Shown here: positions 16,852 to 25,470 of the stretch, in pieces
Layout of the letters: the number at the start of each line of letters is the position of its first letter
Position numbering within the stretch: position 1 is the first letter of the stretch
Source: Pseudobutyrivibrio sp.
GTDB lineage: Bacteria; Bacillota; Clostridia; Lachnospirales; Lachnospiraceae
Length of the DNA stretch: 64,000 nucleotides
Direction: 5' to 3'
NCBI GenBank assembly: GCA_017557435.1
Contig: JAFYYR010000029.1
Span: forward strand, 1 to 64,000
Made by a program: the position numbers and the translations under genes
Notes under the pieces: generated by a model
What the model was told of the DNA's origin: nothing
What the model saw: the letters and a program-made list of their open reading frames with translations, nothing else
Databases searched by the model: none

Positions 16852-17914
16852 ATATTTATTTGATGATATTTTAGAAAACAAGCTTGTTGTAGAACCTTTA
16901 GATAAGGGGCTCTATGGAAAAGTTAAGTTAGAATGGGATAGAGTCTCTAAGCCAATTAATAGCTTTGGGGCCTTGGAGGATTTACATTCTAAAATAGCAG
17001 CCATACAGGGATTTGAGGCTCCTGATTTATCCCACATGCGACTTATTGTATGTTGTGGAGACCACGGCATTGTGGAGGAGGGAGTTACCCAGACTAGCCA
17101 GGAGGTTACTAGAATCTGTGCTACTAATATAGGCAAGGGCCTTACCACTGCAGGCACTATGGCTAGGCATCTTGGCATTGATATTATGGCTGTAGATGTG
17201 GGAATTAATTACGAAAGGGAAGTGCCTTGTACTCTAAACAGAAGAGTGAAATATGGCACTTGTAATTTCCTTAAGCAGCCAGCCATGTCGGTAGAGGAAT
17301 TTTCTCGTGCTGTGCAGGTGGGTATGGATCTGGTTAAGGAGAGTAAGGAGCAGGGATTTACTGCACTTTTACTTGGAGAGATGGGCATAGGCAATACCAC
17401 ATCAGCAGCGGTGGTTGCAGGATATTTGCTTGATTTAAATGCTGAGCAGGTTACAGGACGAGGCGCTGGACTTGATGATGAGGGATTCAGTAGAAAAAGA
17501 GCTGTTGTTTCCATGGCCCTTTCTAAGTATTCTGGATTATCACCAGTGGAGATATGTGCCAATTTTGGCGGGCTGGAGCTTGCAGCCATGACAGGAGTTG
17601 TCATAGGTGGTGGCCTTTATAAGGTGCCAATTATAATTGACGGCATGTTAACACAGGTATCTGCACTGGTGGCAGAGCGTTTAATTGAGAATGTTAAGGA
17701 TTATTTGATTCCTTCCCATATCAGCAAGGAACCTGTTGCTGTAAAGCTTGCAAGCAAGCTGAATCTTCCAACTGTCCTTGAAGCTAATATGGCAGTTGGA
17801 GAAGGAGCAGGTGCAGTTATGATGGCGCAGATTCTCAGACTGACAGATACAGTATTTCATGATGCACTTAAATTCGGAGAGTCTGGTGTAGAGCAATATG
17901 AGAAATTTCAATAA
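16838..17914 (+). CDS. cobT: Nicotinate-nucleotide--dimethylbenzimidazole phosphoribosyltransferase CobT
   Basis: CobT activates the lower-ligand base as alpha-ribazole phosphate, from nicotinate mononucleotide. The 358-residue protein carries VCCGDHGIVEEGVTQTSQEVT near 68-90, LLLGEMGIGNTTSAAVV near 180, TGRGAGLDD near 205, and the catalytic Glu in MAVGEGAGAVMM near 325. No bluB or bza genes for making dimethylbenzimidazole are in the window, so the base may be imported or made by genes elsewhere. Starts inside the cbiA 3' end. Confidence 0.97.
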   Translation: MAETRYLFDDILENKLVVEPLDKGLYGKVKLEWDRVSKPINSFGALEDLHSKIAAIQGFEAPDLSHMRLIVCCGDHGIVEEGVTQTSQEVTRICATNIGKGLTTAGTMARHLGIDIMAVDVGINYEREVPCTLNRRVKYGTCNFLKQPAMSVEEFSRAVQVGMDLVKESKEQGFTALLLGEMGIGNTTSAAVVAGYLLDLNAEQVTGRGAGLDDEGFSRKRAVVSMALSKYSGLSPVEICANFGGLELAAMTGVVIGGGLYKVPIIIDGMLTQVSALVAERLIENVKDYLIPSHISKEPVAVKLASKLNLPTVLEANMAVGEGAGAVMMAQILRLTDTVFHDALKFGESGVEQYEKFQ

Positions 17915-17916
17915 CT

Positions 17917-18501
17917 ATGATTACATTAATTTACGGTGGTAGCAGCAGCGGCAAATCTTCCTATGCAGAGGATTACGTATGCAAGCTCAATTTCAAAAAT
18001 CGATATTATCTTGCCACTATGGTGGCCTATGACGAGGAGTCAAAGGAAAGAGTTAAGCGCCATAGAAATCTTAGAGCAGGAAAGGATTTTGTCACTCTAG
18101 AGCATTCGGTTGATATTACTGAGGCAATACCTGAGATATTAACAGTTGATTCAGGAGATTTTTCTACTGATAGCAGCTTGCCCCAGGAGGACATTATTCT
18201 TCTTGAGTGTATGTCTAATCTGGTGGCTAATGAAATGTTCAGAGATGGACAGGTTTTTTCTTCTGATTATTGCCTCAGTAAGATAATAGATGATCTTAAG
18301 GAACTTCATGAAAAGGTTAGCAATATTGTTATTGTTACCAATAATGTTTTTGAAGATAGCACAGAATATGATGAGGGAACAAAAGACTATCTTAGAGCTC
18401 TTGGCAAGATTAATCAGAGAATCTCAGCTATAGCTGATGAGGTGTATGAAGTAGTTGTAGGAATAGCCATTCCCGTTAAAGAAAAAGGTAGGATGTTATG
18501 A
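17917..18501 (+). CDS. cobU: Adenosylcobinamide kinase / adenosylcobinamide-phosphate guanylyltransferase CobU
   Basis: CobU phosphorylates adenosylcobinamide and transfers GMP to it. The 194-residue protein has the P-loop GGSSSGKSS at residues 6-14 and the RVKRHRNLR segment near 48, whose His is the guanylylated residue in the family. LLECMSNLVANEMF near 95 and VTNNVFEDSTEYDEGTKDYLRALGKINQ near 140-168 match the C-terminal half. It follows cobT by two bases and overlaps cobS by four (ATGA). It is the full-length copy; a short paralogue lies two genes downstream. Confidence 0.94.
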   Translation: MITLIYGGSSSGKSSYAEDYVCKLNFKNRYYLATMVAYDEESKERVKRHRNLRAGKDFVTLEHSVDITEAIPEILTVDSGDFSTDSSLPQEDIILLECMSNLVANEMFRDGQVFSSDYCLSKIIDDLKELHEKVSNIVIVTNNVFEDSTEYDEGTKDYLRALGKINQRISAIADEVYEVVVGIAIPVKEKGRML

Positions 18502-19259
18502 GTATTATTAAGTCAATTATTGTGGCCTTTTCCATGTATTCAAGGATTCCAATGCCACGATTTAACTGGAATAGCAAGGATATGAGATATCATTTGATTT
18601 TCTTTCCTTGGGTAGGTGCAGTTATAGGCGCTCTAGAGTGGGGCTGGCAGAAGCTTTCCTACCAGTTTAATATTTCATATATCGTATTTACGTTAATTGC
18701 TATAGTTATTCCAGTTATTGTAACTGGTGGCTTTCATGTAGATGGATATATGGATACAAGCGACGCCCTAGCCTCATGGGGTGATAAGGAAAAGCGCCTG
18801 GAGATACTTAAGGATTCCCATGTGGGAGCCTTTGCTGTAATTAGATTGATTACTCTTGGGATTATCCTTTTTTCTGCAATTTATTCCATGGATGAGCTTG
18901 GATTTATGGCATGGACATTCACCTTTTTTGTCTCTAGGGCAATAAGTGGTATTTGTGTTATTAAATATAAAAAGGGAAAGGCAGAGGGCATTTTAAATAC
19001 AAGTGCTGAGACTGCAGATGATAAAAAGGTTGTATTTTTCCTTGCATTGCAGTTCATTCTCTGGGCTATGATGGCAGGAGCTATTTTTCAGTTTTACTGG
19101 ACAGCAGCACTTTTGGCCCTTGTTATTTCAGTTGTTTATTATGTATTTACCGCATATTCGAAATTTGGCGGAATCACAGGAGACTTGGCAGGCTGGTTTG
19201 TCTGCATTGCTGAGACTCTGATGGCGGTAGCTATAGCTATATTTTCAAAACTGGGGTAG
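18498..19259 (+). CDS. cobS: Adenosylcobinamide-GDP ribazoletransferase CobS
   Basis: CobS joins GDP-cobinamide with alpha-ribazole (phosphate) in the membrane, finishing cobalamin. The 253-residue integral membrane protein has the hallmarks SMYSRIPMPRFNW near 13, GGFHVDGYMDTSDALASW near 75-92, and LKDSHVGAFAVI near 104. About six hydrophobic segments follow. The start ATG overlaps the cobU stop, and the next gene begins three bases after its stop. Confidence 0.96.
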   Translation: MSIIKSIIVAFSMYSRIPMPRFNWNSKDMRYHLIFFPWVGAVIGALEWGWQKLSYQFNISYIVFTLIAIVIPVIVTGGFHVDGYMDTSDALASWGDKEKRLEILKDSHVGAFAVIRLITLGIILFSAIYSMDELGFMAWTFTFFVSRAISGICVIKYKKGKAEGILNTSAETADDKKVVFFLALQFILWAMMAGAIFQFYWTAALLALVISVVYYVFTAYSKFGGITGDLAGWFVCIAETLMAVAIAIFSKLG

Positions 19260-19262
19260 ATT

Positions 19263-19595
19263 ATGATTCTTATTATCGGTGGAAGTTATCAAGGTAAAAC
19301 AGCATATGCAAGGGAGAATTTTCCTGAGTACAGGTATCTGAATCAGCTTCATCTATTTGTAAAAAAGAGACTGGATGAGGGGAAAAAACCAGATGATATA
19401 ATGGCCGAGATTTTAGAGATAATAAAAGAAGGTGACTGGGCAATTATATCAGATGAGATTGGAAATGGAGTGGTACCTTTAGAGCCTGAGGATAGAAGAT
19501 GGCGAGAGATTACAGGTAGTATTCTTACAGCGTTAGCAAAGGAAGCCGCAGAGGTTCACAGAGTAGTTTGTGGTATAGGTCAGAGAATAAAATGA
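19263..19595 (+). CDS. Short CobU-like P-loop protein
   Basis: A 110-residue protein with a P-loop GGSYQGKTAYAR at residues 6-17 and a C-terminal half typical of CobU: ISDEIGNGVVPLEPEDRRWREITG then VVCGIGQRIK. The central guanylylation segment with the RxxxHR histidine found in full-length CobU is missing. It may be a cobinamide-kinase-only or regulatory paralogue of the full-length CobU encoded two genes upstream. Its stop overlaps the cobC start (ATGA), so it is translated and clearly belongs to the operon. Function is inferred from similarity and place only. Confidence 0.8.
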   Translation: MILIIGGSYQGKTAYARENFPEYRYLNQLHLFVKKRLDEGKKPDDIMAEILEIIKEGDWAIISDEIGNGVVPLEPEDRRWREITGSILTALAKEAAEVHRVVCGIGQRIK

Positions 19596-20170
19596 TAGAT
19601 AAGACAATCACATTAATTCGTCATGGCAAAACCAGAGGTAATTACGAGAAGCGCTATATTGGCATAACCGACGAGCAGATGACTCTAGAGGGGGAGCAGG
19701 AAATATATATGAGAAAATACCCTGAGGCTGATATAGTTTTTTCCAGTCCTCTTGCCAGGTGTGTTCGAACAGCTAAAATTATTTATCCTGGCATGGATAT
19801 TCTTGTAATAGATGATTTGCGAGAGACTGATTTTGGAATTTTCGAGGGTAAAAATTATAAGGACCTTTCCGGTAATCCAGACTATCAGGCTTGGATTGAT
19901 GGGGGAGGAGTAGATGCTTTCCCTGGTGGAGAAAGCAGAGATGCTGCAAGCAAGCGAGCCTTAAGAGGATTTCAAAGTCTTATAGAGCAGGCCACGGATT
20001 ATAAAAATATCTCCGTTATATGTCACGGTGGCACAATAATGGCCATACTCAGTGAGATTTTTGGCGGAGAATATTATTCATATCATATAGAAAATAGTGA
20101 GGGATATACATTTGATTTATCATCTGACGGCGTTTATAGCGGGCTTCATCCTAGATCTTTTCTTAGGTGA
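19592..20170 (+). CDS. cobC: Alpha-ribazole phosphatase CobC (histidine phosphatase family)
   Basis: CobC removes phosphate from alpha-ribazole-5'-phosphate or cobalamin-5'-phosphate. Starting at ATG 19592, which overlaps the preceding stop, it gives 192 residues with the catalytic LIRHGKTRGN near 7-16 (phosphohistidine), VFSSPLARCVRTA near 50, FGIFEGKNYKDL near 82 and VICHGGTIM near 140. An earlier in-frame TTG at 19568 would lie inside the short CobU-like gene and is not favoured. Its 3' end overlaps cbiB by roughly 60 bases. Confidence 0.93.
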   Translation: MIDKTITLIRHGKTRGNYEKRYIGITDEQMTLEGEQEIYMRKYPEADIVFSSPLARCVRTAKIIYPGMDILVIDDLRETDFGIFEGKNYKDLSGNPDYQAWIDGGGVDAFPGGESRDAASKRALRGFQSLIEQATDYKNISVICHGGTIMAILSEIFGGEYYSYHIENSEGYTFDLSSDGVYSGLHPRSFLR

Positions 20171-21098
20171 TCCAATGGGCTGGCCTCATCCAATTAGATG
20201 GATTGGGTCAATGATTGGTGCCCTTACAGATTCATTTTTAAAAAGAGCAGACAGAAGTCTTGATATAGAGGCTATTTCAAAGAGAAAAAGAATTATGGGT
20301 ATGTGGCTGGTCGTTATTGTAATTTCAGTGACGGCTGCTACATCTTTTTTAATACTTTACTTCGCATACACGGTAAATTCATTATTAGGAGTTATAATAG
20401 AAGCTGTAATGACATACTATTGTCTTGCTGCCAAGTCACTTTGCGTGGAGAGTATGAAAGTATCCCATGCTCTTAGGGATGATGGCTTGCAGGCAGGCCG
20501 TAAGGCTGTTTCTATGATTGTAGGTCGCGACACTGCAGAGCTTACAGAAAAGGGCGTTATAAAGGCAGCTGTTGAGACTGTTGCGGAAAATACTTCAGAT
20601 GGTGTGATAGCACCAATGATTTATCTTGCCATTGGTGGACCGGTTCTTGGATTTGTTTACAAGGCAATTAACACAATGGACTCTATGGTGGGATATAAGA
20701 ATGATAAATATATGGATTTTGGCAGGGTGGCTGCAAAACTTGATGATGTGGTCAACTACATCCCCGCTAGATTAAGTGCCATACTTATGATTATAAGTTG
20801 CCTTTTCTTAGGGAAAAAATATAGCGCCATTGATGCATTTAAAATATTTAGAAGAGATAGATACAATCATGCAAGTCCAAATTCAGCTCAGACAGAAAGC
20901 GCTTGCTCAGGAGCTTTGGGCCTTAGGCTTGCAGGGCCAGCTAGCTATTTTGGCAAGGTAATTGATAAAAAGTACATAGGTGACAGTGTAAGAAATATTG
21001 AACTAGAAGATATAAAAAGAGCCAATGTTCTTATGTTTGCCACAGCAGTTTTGTGTGAAATTATATGTGCTTTGATTATGGTAATAATTGTTTTATGA
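20112..21098 (+). CDS. cbiB: Adenosylcobinamide-phosphate synthase CbiB
   Basis: CbiB attaches aminopropanol phosphate to adenosylcobyric acid at the membrane. A TTG at 20112 is preferred because GAGGG lies eight bases upstream and the protein then begins MIYHLTAFIAGFILDLFLGDP, the usual CbiB N-terminus; a GTG at 20097 is the alternative. Further marks are WPHPIRWIG near 30, ETVAENTSDGVIAPM near 155, NTMDSMVGYKN near 188 and NHASPNSAQTESACSGALG near 255. Several membrane segments are evident. The overlap with cobC is unusually long. Confidence 0.94.
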   Translation: MIYHLTAFIAGFILDLFLGDPMGWPHPIRWIGSMIGALTDSFLKRADRSLDIEAISKRKRIMGMWLVVIVISVTAATSFLILYFAYTVNSLLGVIIEAVMTYYCLAAKSLCVESMKVSHALRDDGLQAGRKAVSMIVGRDTAELTEKGVIKAAVETVAENTSDGVIAPMIYLAIGGPVLGFVYKAINTMDSMVGYKNDKYMDFGRVAAKLDDVVNYIPARLSAILMIISCLFLGKKYSAIDAFKIFRRDRYNHASPNSAQTESACSGALGLRLAGPASYFGKVIDKKYIGDSVRNIELEDIKRANVLMFATAVLCEIICALIMVIIVL

Positions 21099-21111
21099 AA
21101 GGTGTGTTGAC

Positions 21112-22155
21112 ATGCACGGCGGAGACATTTATAGAAATAACATACAATTCGATTTCTCTGTAAACATTAACCCAATGGGAGTTCCACAAGAGGTCCAGTG
21201 GGTTTTGACAGAGGCGGCTCTTCATGCCAATAAATATCCTGATATTATCCATGAGAGACTGATTATGGATACTGCAGATGTTTTTTCTGTGGCAGAGGAT
21301 AGAATTGTTTATGGCAATGGGGCTTCAGAGATAATTATGGCCATTTGCCACGGCATTCAACCTAAAAAAGCAATGCTTGTAGCTCCTGGTTTTTTAGGCT
21401 ACAGCAATTGTTTAATAGGGGCAGTTCCTAAATGTCAGATTGTCTATCATTACCTTCAGGAGGATAATGATTTTCAGCTTCACCATAATATTGTTGAGCA
21501 GATTCTTGTTGAAAAGCCACAGCTTCTTTTCCTTACCAATCCTAACAATCCAAATGGTGCCTTGATAGATAAGGATCTTTTAGATGACATAATTGAGGCT
21601 GCTGAAACTGTTAATACTACAGTTGTGGTGGATGAGTGCTTTTTGCCTCTTACTGGACAGGAAAAGGATAGGTCACTTGCATATCATATAGATAAATACA
21701 CCAATGTAATTGTTCTTAGAGCATTTACTAAGACATTTGCCATTCCAGGTGTGAGAGTTGGCTATGCTATTTGCTCTAAAAAGGCGCAGGCGGATTTGCT
21801 TAAAAAGCAGCTCCCTGAATGGAATCTTTCGATTTTTGCCCAGATGGCAGGAGCAGAGTGCTTGAAGCATTTTGATTATATTGATGAGGCGGTAAAGCTT
21901 ATCAGATGGGAGCGAGAATATTTACTGGAGGAGCTTAAAGAACTTTCTCTAAAGACATTTTTATCAGATGCCAATTATATTTTATTCAAATCCAAAAACT
22001 TAGATTTGGCAAAGGAGCTTTTGGAGTATAAAATAATGATTAGAGACTGTAGTGATTACGTTGGTCTCGACAGGGGCTTCTATCGAATAGCGGTAAAGCA
22101 ACACAATGAAAATGAGGGATTGATTTTAGCTTTGGGAGATATAGTTGGAAAATAG
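21112..22155 (+). CDS. cobD: PLP-dependent L-threonine-O-3-phosphate decarboxylase-like CobD
   Basis: CobD makes aminopropanol phosphate for CbiB. The ATG at 21112 gives 347 residues starting MHGGDIYRN, the standard opening; upstream in-frame TTG 21088 lies in the cbiB end. The aminotransferase fold I features are DFSVNINPMG near 17, LLFLTNPNNPNGALI near 143, VVVDECFLPLTG near 175, and the PLP-lysine in RAFTKTFAIPGVRVGYA near 210. Histidinol-phosphate aminotransferases are relatives, but the operon supports CobD. Confidence 0.92.
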   Translation: MHGGDIYRNNIQFDFSVNINPMGVPQEVQWVLTEAALHANKYPDIIHERLIMDTADVFSVAEDRIVYGNGASEIIMAICHGIQPKKAMLVAPGFLGYSNCLIGAVPKCQIVYHYLQEDNDFQLHHNIVEQILVEKPQLLFLTNPNNPNGALIDKDLLDDIIEAAETVNTTVVVDECFLPLTGQEKDRSLAYHIDKYTNVIVLRAFTKTFAIPGVRVGYAICSKKAQADLLKKQLPEWNLSIFAQMAGAECLKHFDYIDEAVKLIRWEREYLLEELKELSLKTFLSDANYILFKSKNLDLAKELLEYKIMIRDCSDYVGLDRGFYRIAVKQHNENEGLILALGDIVGK

Positions 22156-23389
22156 ATTGGTTTTTCACATCGATGTTAATAGTGCATTTGTATCATGGTC
22201 CGCAGTAGAGCAGTTAGCTCTAGGCGGGCCTGATTTGCGTGAAGTTCCATCTATTGTAGGTGGTGACCCTAATACCAGAACCGGAATAGTGGCTGCCAAA
22301 TCAATTCCTGCTAAGAAATACGGGATAGTAACAGGTGAGCCTGTAAGTGCGGCCATAAGAAAGTGCCCTAATTTGGTAATTGCCAGATCTAATTTTGATT
22401 GGTATGTAAAATGTTCTAGAGCTTTCAAGGCAATATGTCAGGAGTATACGCCTACAATGCAGTCATTTTCCATTGATGAGGTGTTTTTAGATATGACTGG
22501 TATGGGTAAGATATATCCTGACCCAATAGCTACAGCCTATGAAATCAAGGATAGAATATATAGAGAGTTGGGCTTTACAGTAAATGTGGGAGTGGCATCA
22601 AATAAACTCTGCGCTAAGATGGCCAGTGATTTTGAAAAGCCTAATAAAGTACATACTCTTTTTATGGATGAAATTCCTGAGAAGATGTGGCCCCTTCCTG
22701 TGGGAGATCTTTTTACCTGCGGTAAGGCTTCTGCAATAAAACTAAAAAGCCTTAACATTGACACTATTGGTCAGTTGGCAAAAACTCCTATGGAGCAGCT
22801 GCAGATGATTTTTTCTGAAAGGGGAGCACTTCATTTTCATAATTATGCTAATGGAATAGATGATTCTCCAGTTTTAGACGAAAGAGAAGATGCTAAGGGA
22901 TATTCAGCTGAGACCACTGTGGAGGAGGATCTTGTTGATTTAGATGCTATACTTCAGGTGATTTTAGCTCAGGCGGATATTGTGGCAGCCAGGATGCGAG
23001 CTGATGGTGGCAAATGCAGATGCATTGGTGTGACCTTTAGAAATCTGGATTTTGTTAATAAGTCGCATCAGATTAAGCTAAAGGAGTCCACTGACGTTAC
23101 AGATGTTATATTTAAGACTGCTAAGGAACTTATTAAGGAAAGCTGGCATGGCGAGGCTCTAAGACTTGTGGGGCTTTCTCTATCTGATATAGATAGAGAC
23201 GGATTTGAGCAGATTTCACTTTTTGAGGACCCCGATAAGGAAAAAAGAAAGGCCCTTGACGCCTCACTTGATTCAATTAGGGGAAGATTTGGAAATGCTG
23301 CTGTTCAAAGAGCCAGCACTTTAAATACCTCAGACCGCATAAATAAGCGCTTTAAAGCGGAGCAGGAAAATGATAGAATGAAAAAGTAA
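22145..23389 (+). CDS. dinB: DNA polymerase IV, Y family (DinB)
   Basis: This is an error-prone translesion polymerase of 414 residues. TTG 22145 is preferred because GGGAG lies six bases upstream. Y-family marks are FHIDVNSAFVSWSA near 7-20, IVAAKSIPAKKYGI near 46-60, and the catalytic acidic pair SFSIDEVFLDMTGMG near 106-120; VNVGVASNKLCAKMASDFEKP follows. It overlaps cobD by 11 bases, so it is probably read with the cob operon although it has no known role there. The C-terminus lacks an obvious beta-clamp motif other than QISLFED near 357. Confidence 0.95.
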   Translation: MENRLVFHIDVNSAFVSWSAVEQLALGGPDLREVPSIVGGDPNTRTGIVAAKSIPAKKYGIVTGEPVSAAIRKCPNLVIARSNFDWYVKCSRAFKAICQEYTPTMQSFSIDEVFLDMTGMGKIYPDPIATAYEIKDRIYRELGFTVNVGVASNKLCAKMASDFEKPNKVHTLFMDEIPEKMWPLPVGDLFTCGKASAIKLKSLNIDTIGQLAKTPMEQLQMIFSERGALHFHNYANGIDDSPVLDEREDAKGYSAETTVEEDLVDLDAILQVILAQADIVAARMRADGGKCRCIGVTFRNLDFVNKSHQIKLKESTDVTDVIFKTAKELIKESWHGEALRLVGLSLSDIDRDGFEQISLFEDPDKEKRKALDASLDSIRGRFGNAAVQRASTLNTSDRINKRFKAEQENDRMKK

Positions 23390-23411
23390 AAATATTTAGG
23401 CAGAAATGTTA

Positions 23412-23440
23412 TTGACTGCTTATTTAAAATGTTATATCAT
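23412..23440 (+). promoter_or_regulatory. Vegetative promoter for the 140-residue gene
   Basis: TTGACT (23412-23417), a 17-base spacer and TATCAT (23435-23440) sit about 50 bases before the next start, between dinB and the unknown gene, so that gene is likely transcribed independently. Confidence 0.7.
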
Positions 23441-23491
23441 ATTGCGGACTTTTAGATATATGATTTTTTGTAACATATATGGGAGATTTCT

Positions 23492-23914
23492 ATGATTACC
23501 GTAAGGACTAGAAGAAAGTCGTTTATGACCCAAGAACAATTTGCAGGAAGACACGAAGCAGAATTTATCCTTTCCTTAGGAAAAAATTTTTTAGCCTTTG
23601 TTGATAGATATTCAGATTCAGATGATTATGAAGCATCAGCACTATATTCTACTATTGAGAATTTAGTTAAGGAGAATGATGTGGAGGGCATCAGAAAGAT
23701 ATTAGCTTCCATTCAGGTTTTTGGCACATACGATAAAGTTTCAAAGATAACTACAAAATATAAAAATATAGTAACAGCCGTGGGCCCTACATACAATGGG
23801 ACAGTTTACTATGAGAATCCAGACGAGAAGAATGAGCTAGACAGGATTATTTCTCAGACCTGTTCACTTTGTTCACCAGATGGTGATGAGCAGTTAGGGA
23901 ATCTACTTGCATAA
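23492..23914 (+). CDS. Unknown soluble protein, 140 residues
   Basis: I do not recognise a family. The protein starts MITVRTRRKSFMTQEQF, is mixed alpha and beta by composition, has no signal peptide or membrane segment, and ends with a cysteine pair in SQTCSLCSPDGDEQ near 125-138. GGGAG lies about ten bases before the ATG. It has its own promoter and terminator, which supports a real single-gene unit. A DNA-interacting role is possible given the basic N-terminus but is not supported otherwise. Confidence 0.75.
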   Translation: MITVRTRRKSFMTQEQFAGRHEAEFILSLGKNFLAFVDRYSDSDDYEASALYSTIENLVKENDVEGIRKILASIQVFGTYDKVSKITTKYKNIVTAVGPTYNGTVYYENPDEKNELDRIISQTCSLCSPDGDEQLGNLLA

Positions 23915-23918
23915 AATT

Positions 23919-23945
23919 AATGCCAGCATTTCGCTGGCATTTTCT
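23919..23945. terminator. Terminator shared by convergent genes
   Basis: AATGCCAGC and GCTGGCATT form a 9-bp stem with a 5-base loop, followed by TTCTATT. It lies between the converging unknown gene and the MocR gene. Confidence 0.8.
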
Positions 23946-23946
23946 A

Positions 23947-25365
23947 TTATGTATTCCATGCTTTTTTTAGTCGGCTTATACAATCATCGATATCTTCAAT
24001 TGGAATTTTGCTAAATCCAAGGAAAATGCTGTTGCTAGGGCAGGAGTACTTTTCGTGCCAAAACAGCATTGAATCGTAAACTCTAACACCCTGTTTTAAT
24101 GCCTTTTCAATAAGAATGTCCTTATCAACATTTTCCGGAAACTCAATTAGAAAGTACTGTCCACTTACATTTGGTGTGATGCTCAGTGGTAGGGTAAATG
24201 AATTGAATCCATCTTTGAAAGCTTCAAATCGTTTTTTGAAAATGTAGTTCATTTTGCGAACTAGGCGATCATAATCACCAGAAGAAAGTAAATCCGCCAA
24301 AGCAATTTGATTAATAAGATTTACTGTACTATTGTAGTTCTCAAATTTCTCTAAGAAATCCTCTGTAAGTTTTTGCGGTAAAACTATATATCCCATTCTA
24401 AATGATGGCGCTAGAATTTTAGAAAATGTACCAAGGTAGATTACTTTTTCATAGTAATCGATAGCCTTAAGTGCAGGTATTGGTTTTTGGTAATATCGTA
24501 ATTCACTGTCATAATCATCCTCAATGATAAATGTATCATTTTCCTTAGCATATTTAAGTAATTCATATCTGCGTTCTAAGGACATGCACATTCCAAGAGG
24601 AAACTGGTGAGATGGAGTGGTGTAGATGAAATCCAAGTGTTTATTGTGGTAGGTTTCATCAATCAGTAATCCATCAGTGTCTACTTCACCGTATGAAATA
24701 TCATAATTATTCTTTTGAAAGATTTCTCTGGCCTTAGGATATGTAGGATTTTCCATTAATACATTGGCCTTGGAATTGCCTATATAAGTACACAATAAAT
24801 CAATGGATTGTTGAAGACCACTTGTAATAAATATCTGATCAGGTGTGCATTTTACACCACGTATTCGCTCCACATATCTGCTGATTTCATTTCTTAGAGA
24901 ATAATCACCCTGAAAAGACTGAAGAGATGTTATTTCTTCTTTTAAAGAAATAGAATCAAGGGCATTAAGGTAGTGTTTTTTCCAGATTTTTGCAGGGAAA
25001 AGATTATTGGTATAGCTGTTGTTTGTTAGGTCATATTTTATCCCTTGAGTTTTCTTAGGTATTGCCTTAGATTGAATTTTTCTAATATGATTACTTTCAT
25101 TTTTATTTACAGATTCAAAAAAATCAAAAGGCAAGTCAGCTATAAAAAATCCAGCAGATTGTTTGCTGGTTATGTAACCCTCTGTTGATAATTGCTGATA
25201 AGCTCTGTCAACTGTATTTCTACTAACTTCAAGTAGGTTGGCAAGAGAGCGGGTGCCCATGATTTTTTCTCCTGGTTTTAGGTAGCCATGGAGTATATCA
25301 TTTTTTATCTGCTCATAGATTTGCTCATAAAATGGAGATTTAATATCACTTCTTAATGTAATCAT
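23947..25365 (-). CDS. MocR-family regulator (GntR HTH plus aminotransferase-like domain)
   Basis: The 472-residue protein has a winged-helix GntR domain (about 8-78; YEQIKNDILHGYLKPGEKI, SRNTVDRAYQQLSTEGYI) and a fold-I aminotransferase-like domain from about 110, with the likely PLP-lysine in LGTFSKILAPSFRMGY near 316. PLP-binding MocR regulators control vitamin B6, GABA, D-alanine or transporter genes. It is divergent from an EamA transporter with 105 bases between starts, making that transporter its most likely target. The minus-strand ribosome binding site GAGG precedes the ATG. Confidence 0.92.
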   Translation of the reverse strand: MITLRSDIKSPFYEQIYEQIKNDILHGYLKPGEKIMGTRSLANLLEVSRNTVDRAYQQLSTEGYITSKQSAGFFIADLPFDFFESVNKNESNHIRKIQSKAIPKKTQGIKYDLTNNSYTNNLFPAKIWKKHYLNALDSISLKEEITSLQSFQGDYSLRNEISRYVERIRGVKCTPDQIFITSGLQQSIDLLCTYIGNSKANVLMENPTYPKAREIFQKNNYDISYGEVDTDGLLIDETYHNKHLDFIYTTPSHQFPLGMCMSLERRYELLKYAKENDTFIIEDDYDSELRYYQKPIPALKAIDYYEKVIYLGTFSKILAPSFRMGYIVLPQKLTEDFLEKFENYNSTVNLINQIALADLLSSGDYDRLVRKMNYIFKKRFEAFKDGFNSFTLPLSITPNVSGQYFLIEFPENVDKDILIEKALKQGVRVYDSMLFWHEKYSCPSNSIFLGFSKIPIEDIDDCISRLKKAWNT

Positions 25366-25470
25366 TTCAATCCTCTTTAACTGGCACTAAAAAATAAACA
25401 TCTACTGGTACTATGCAGCACCTGAGAATTACTATACATTCTATAAAAAACGAGGCGAGGTGACAATAAT

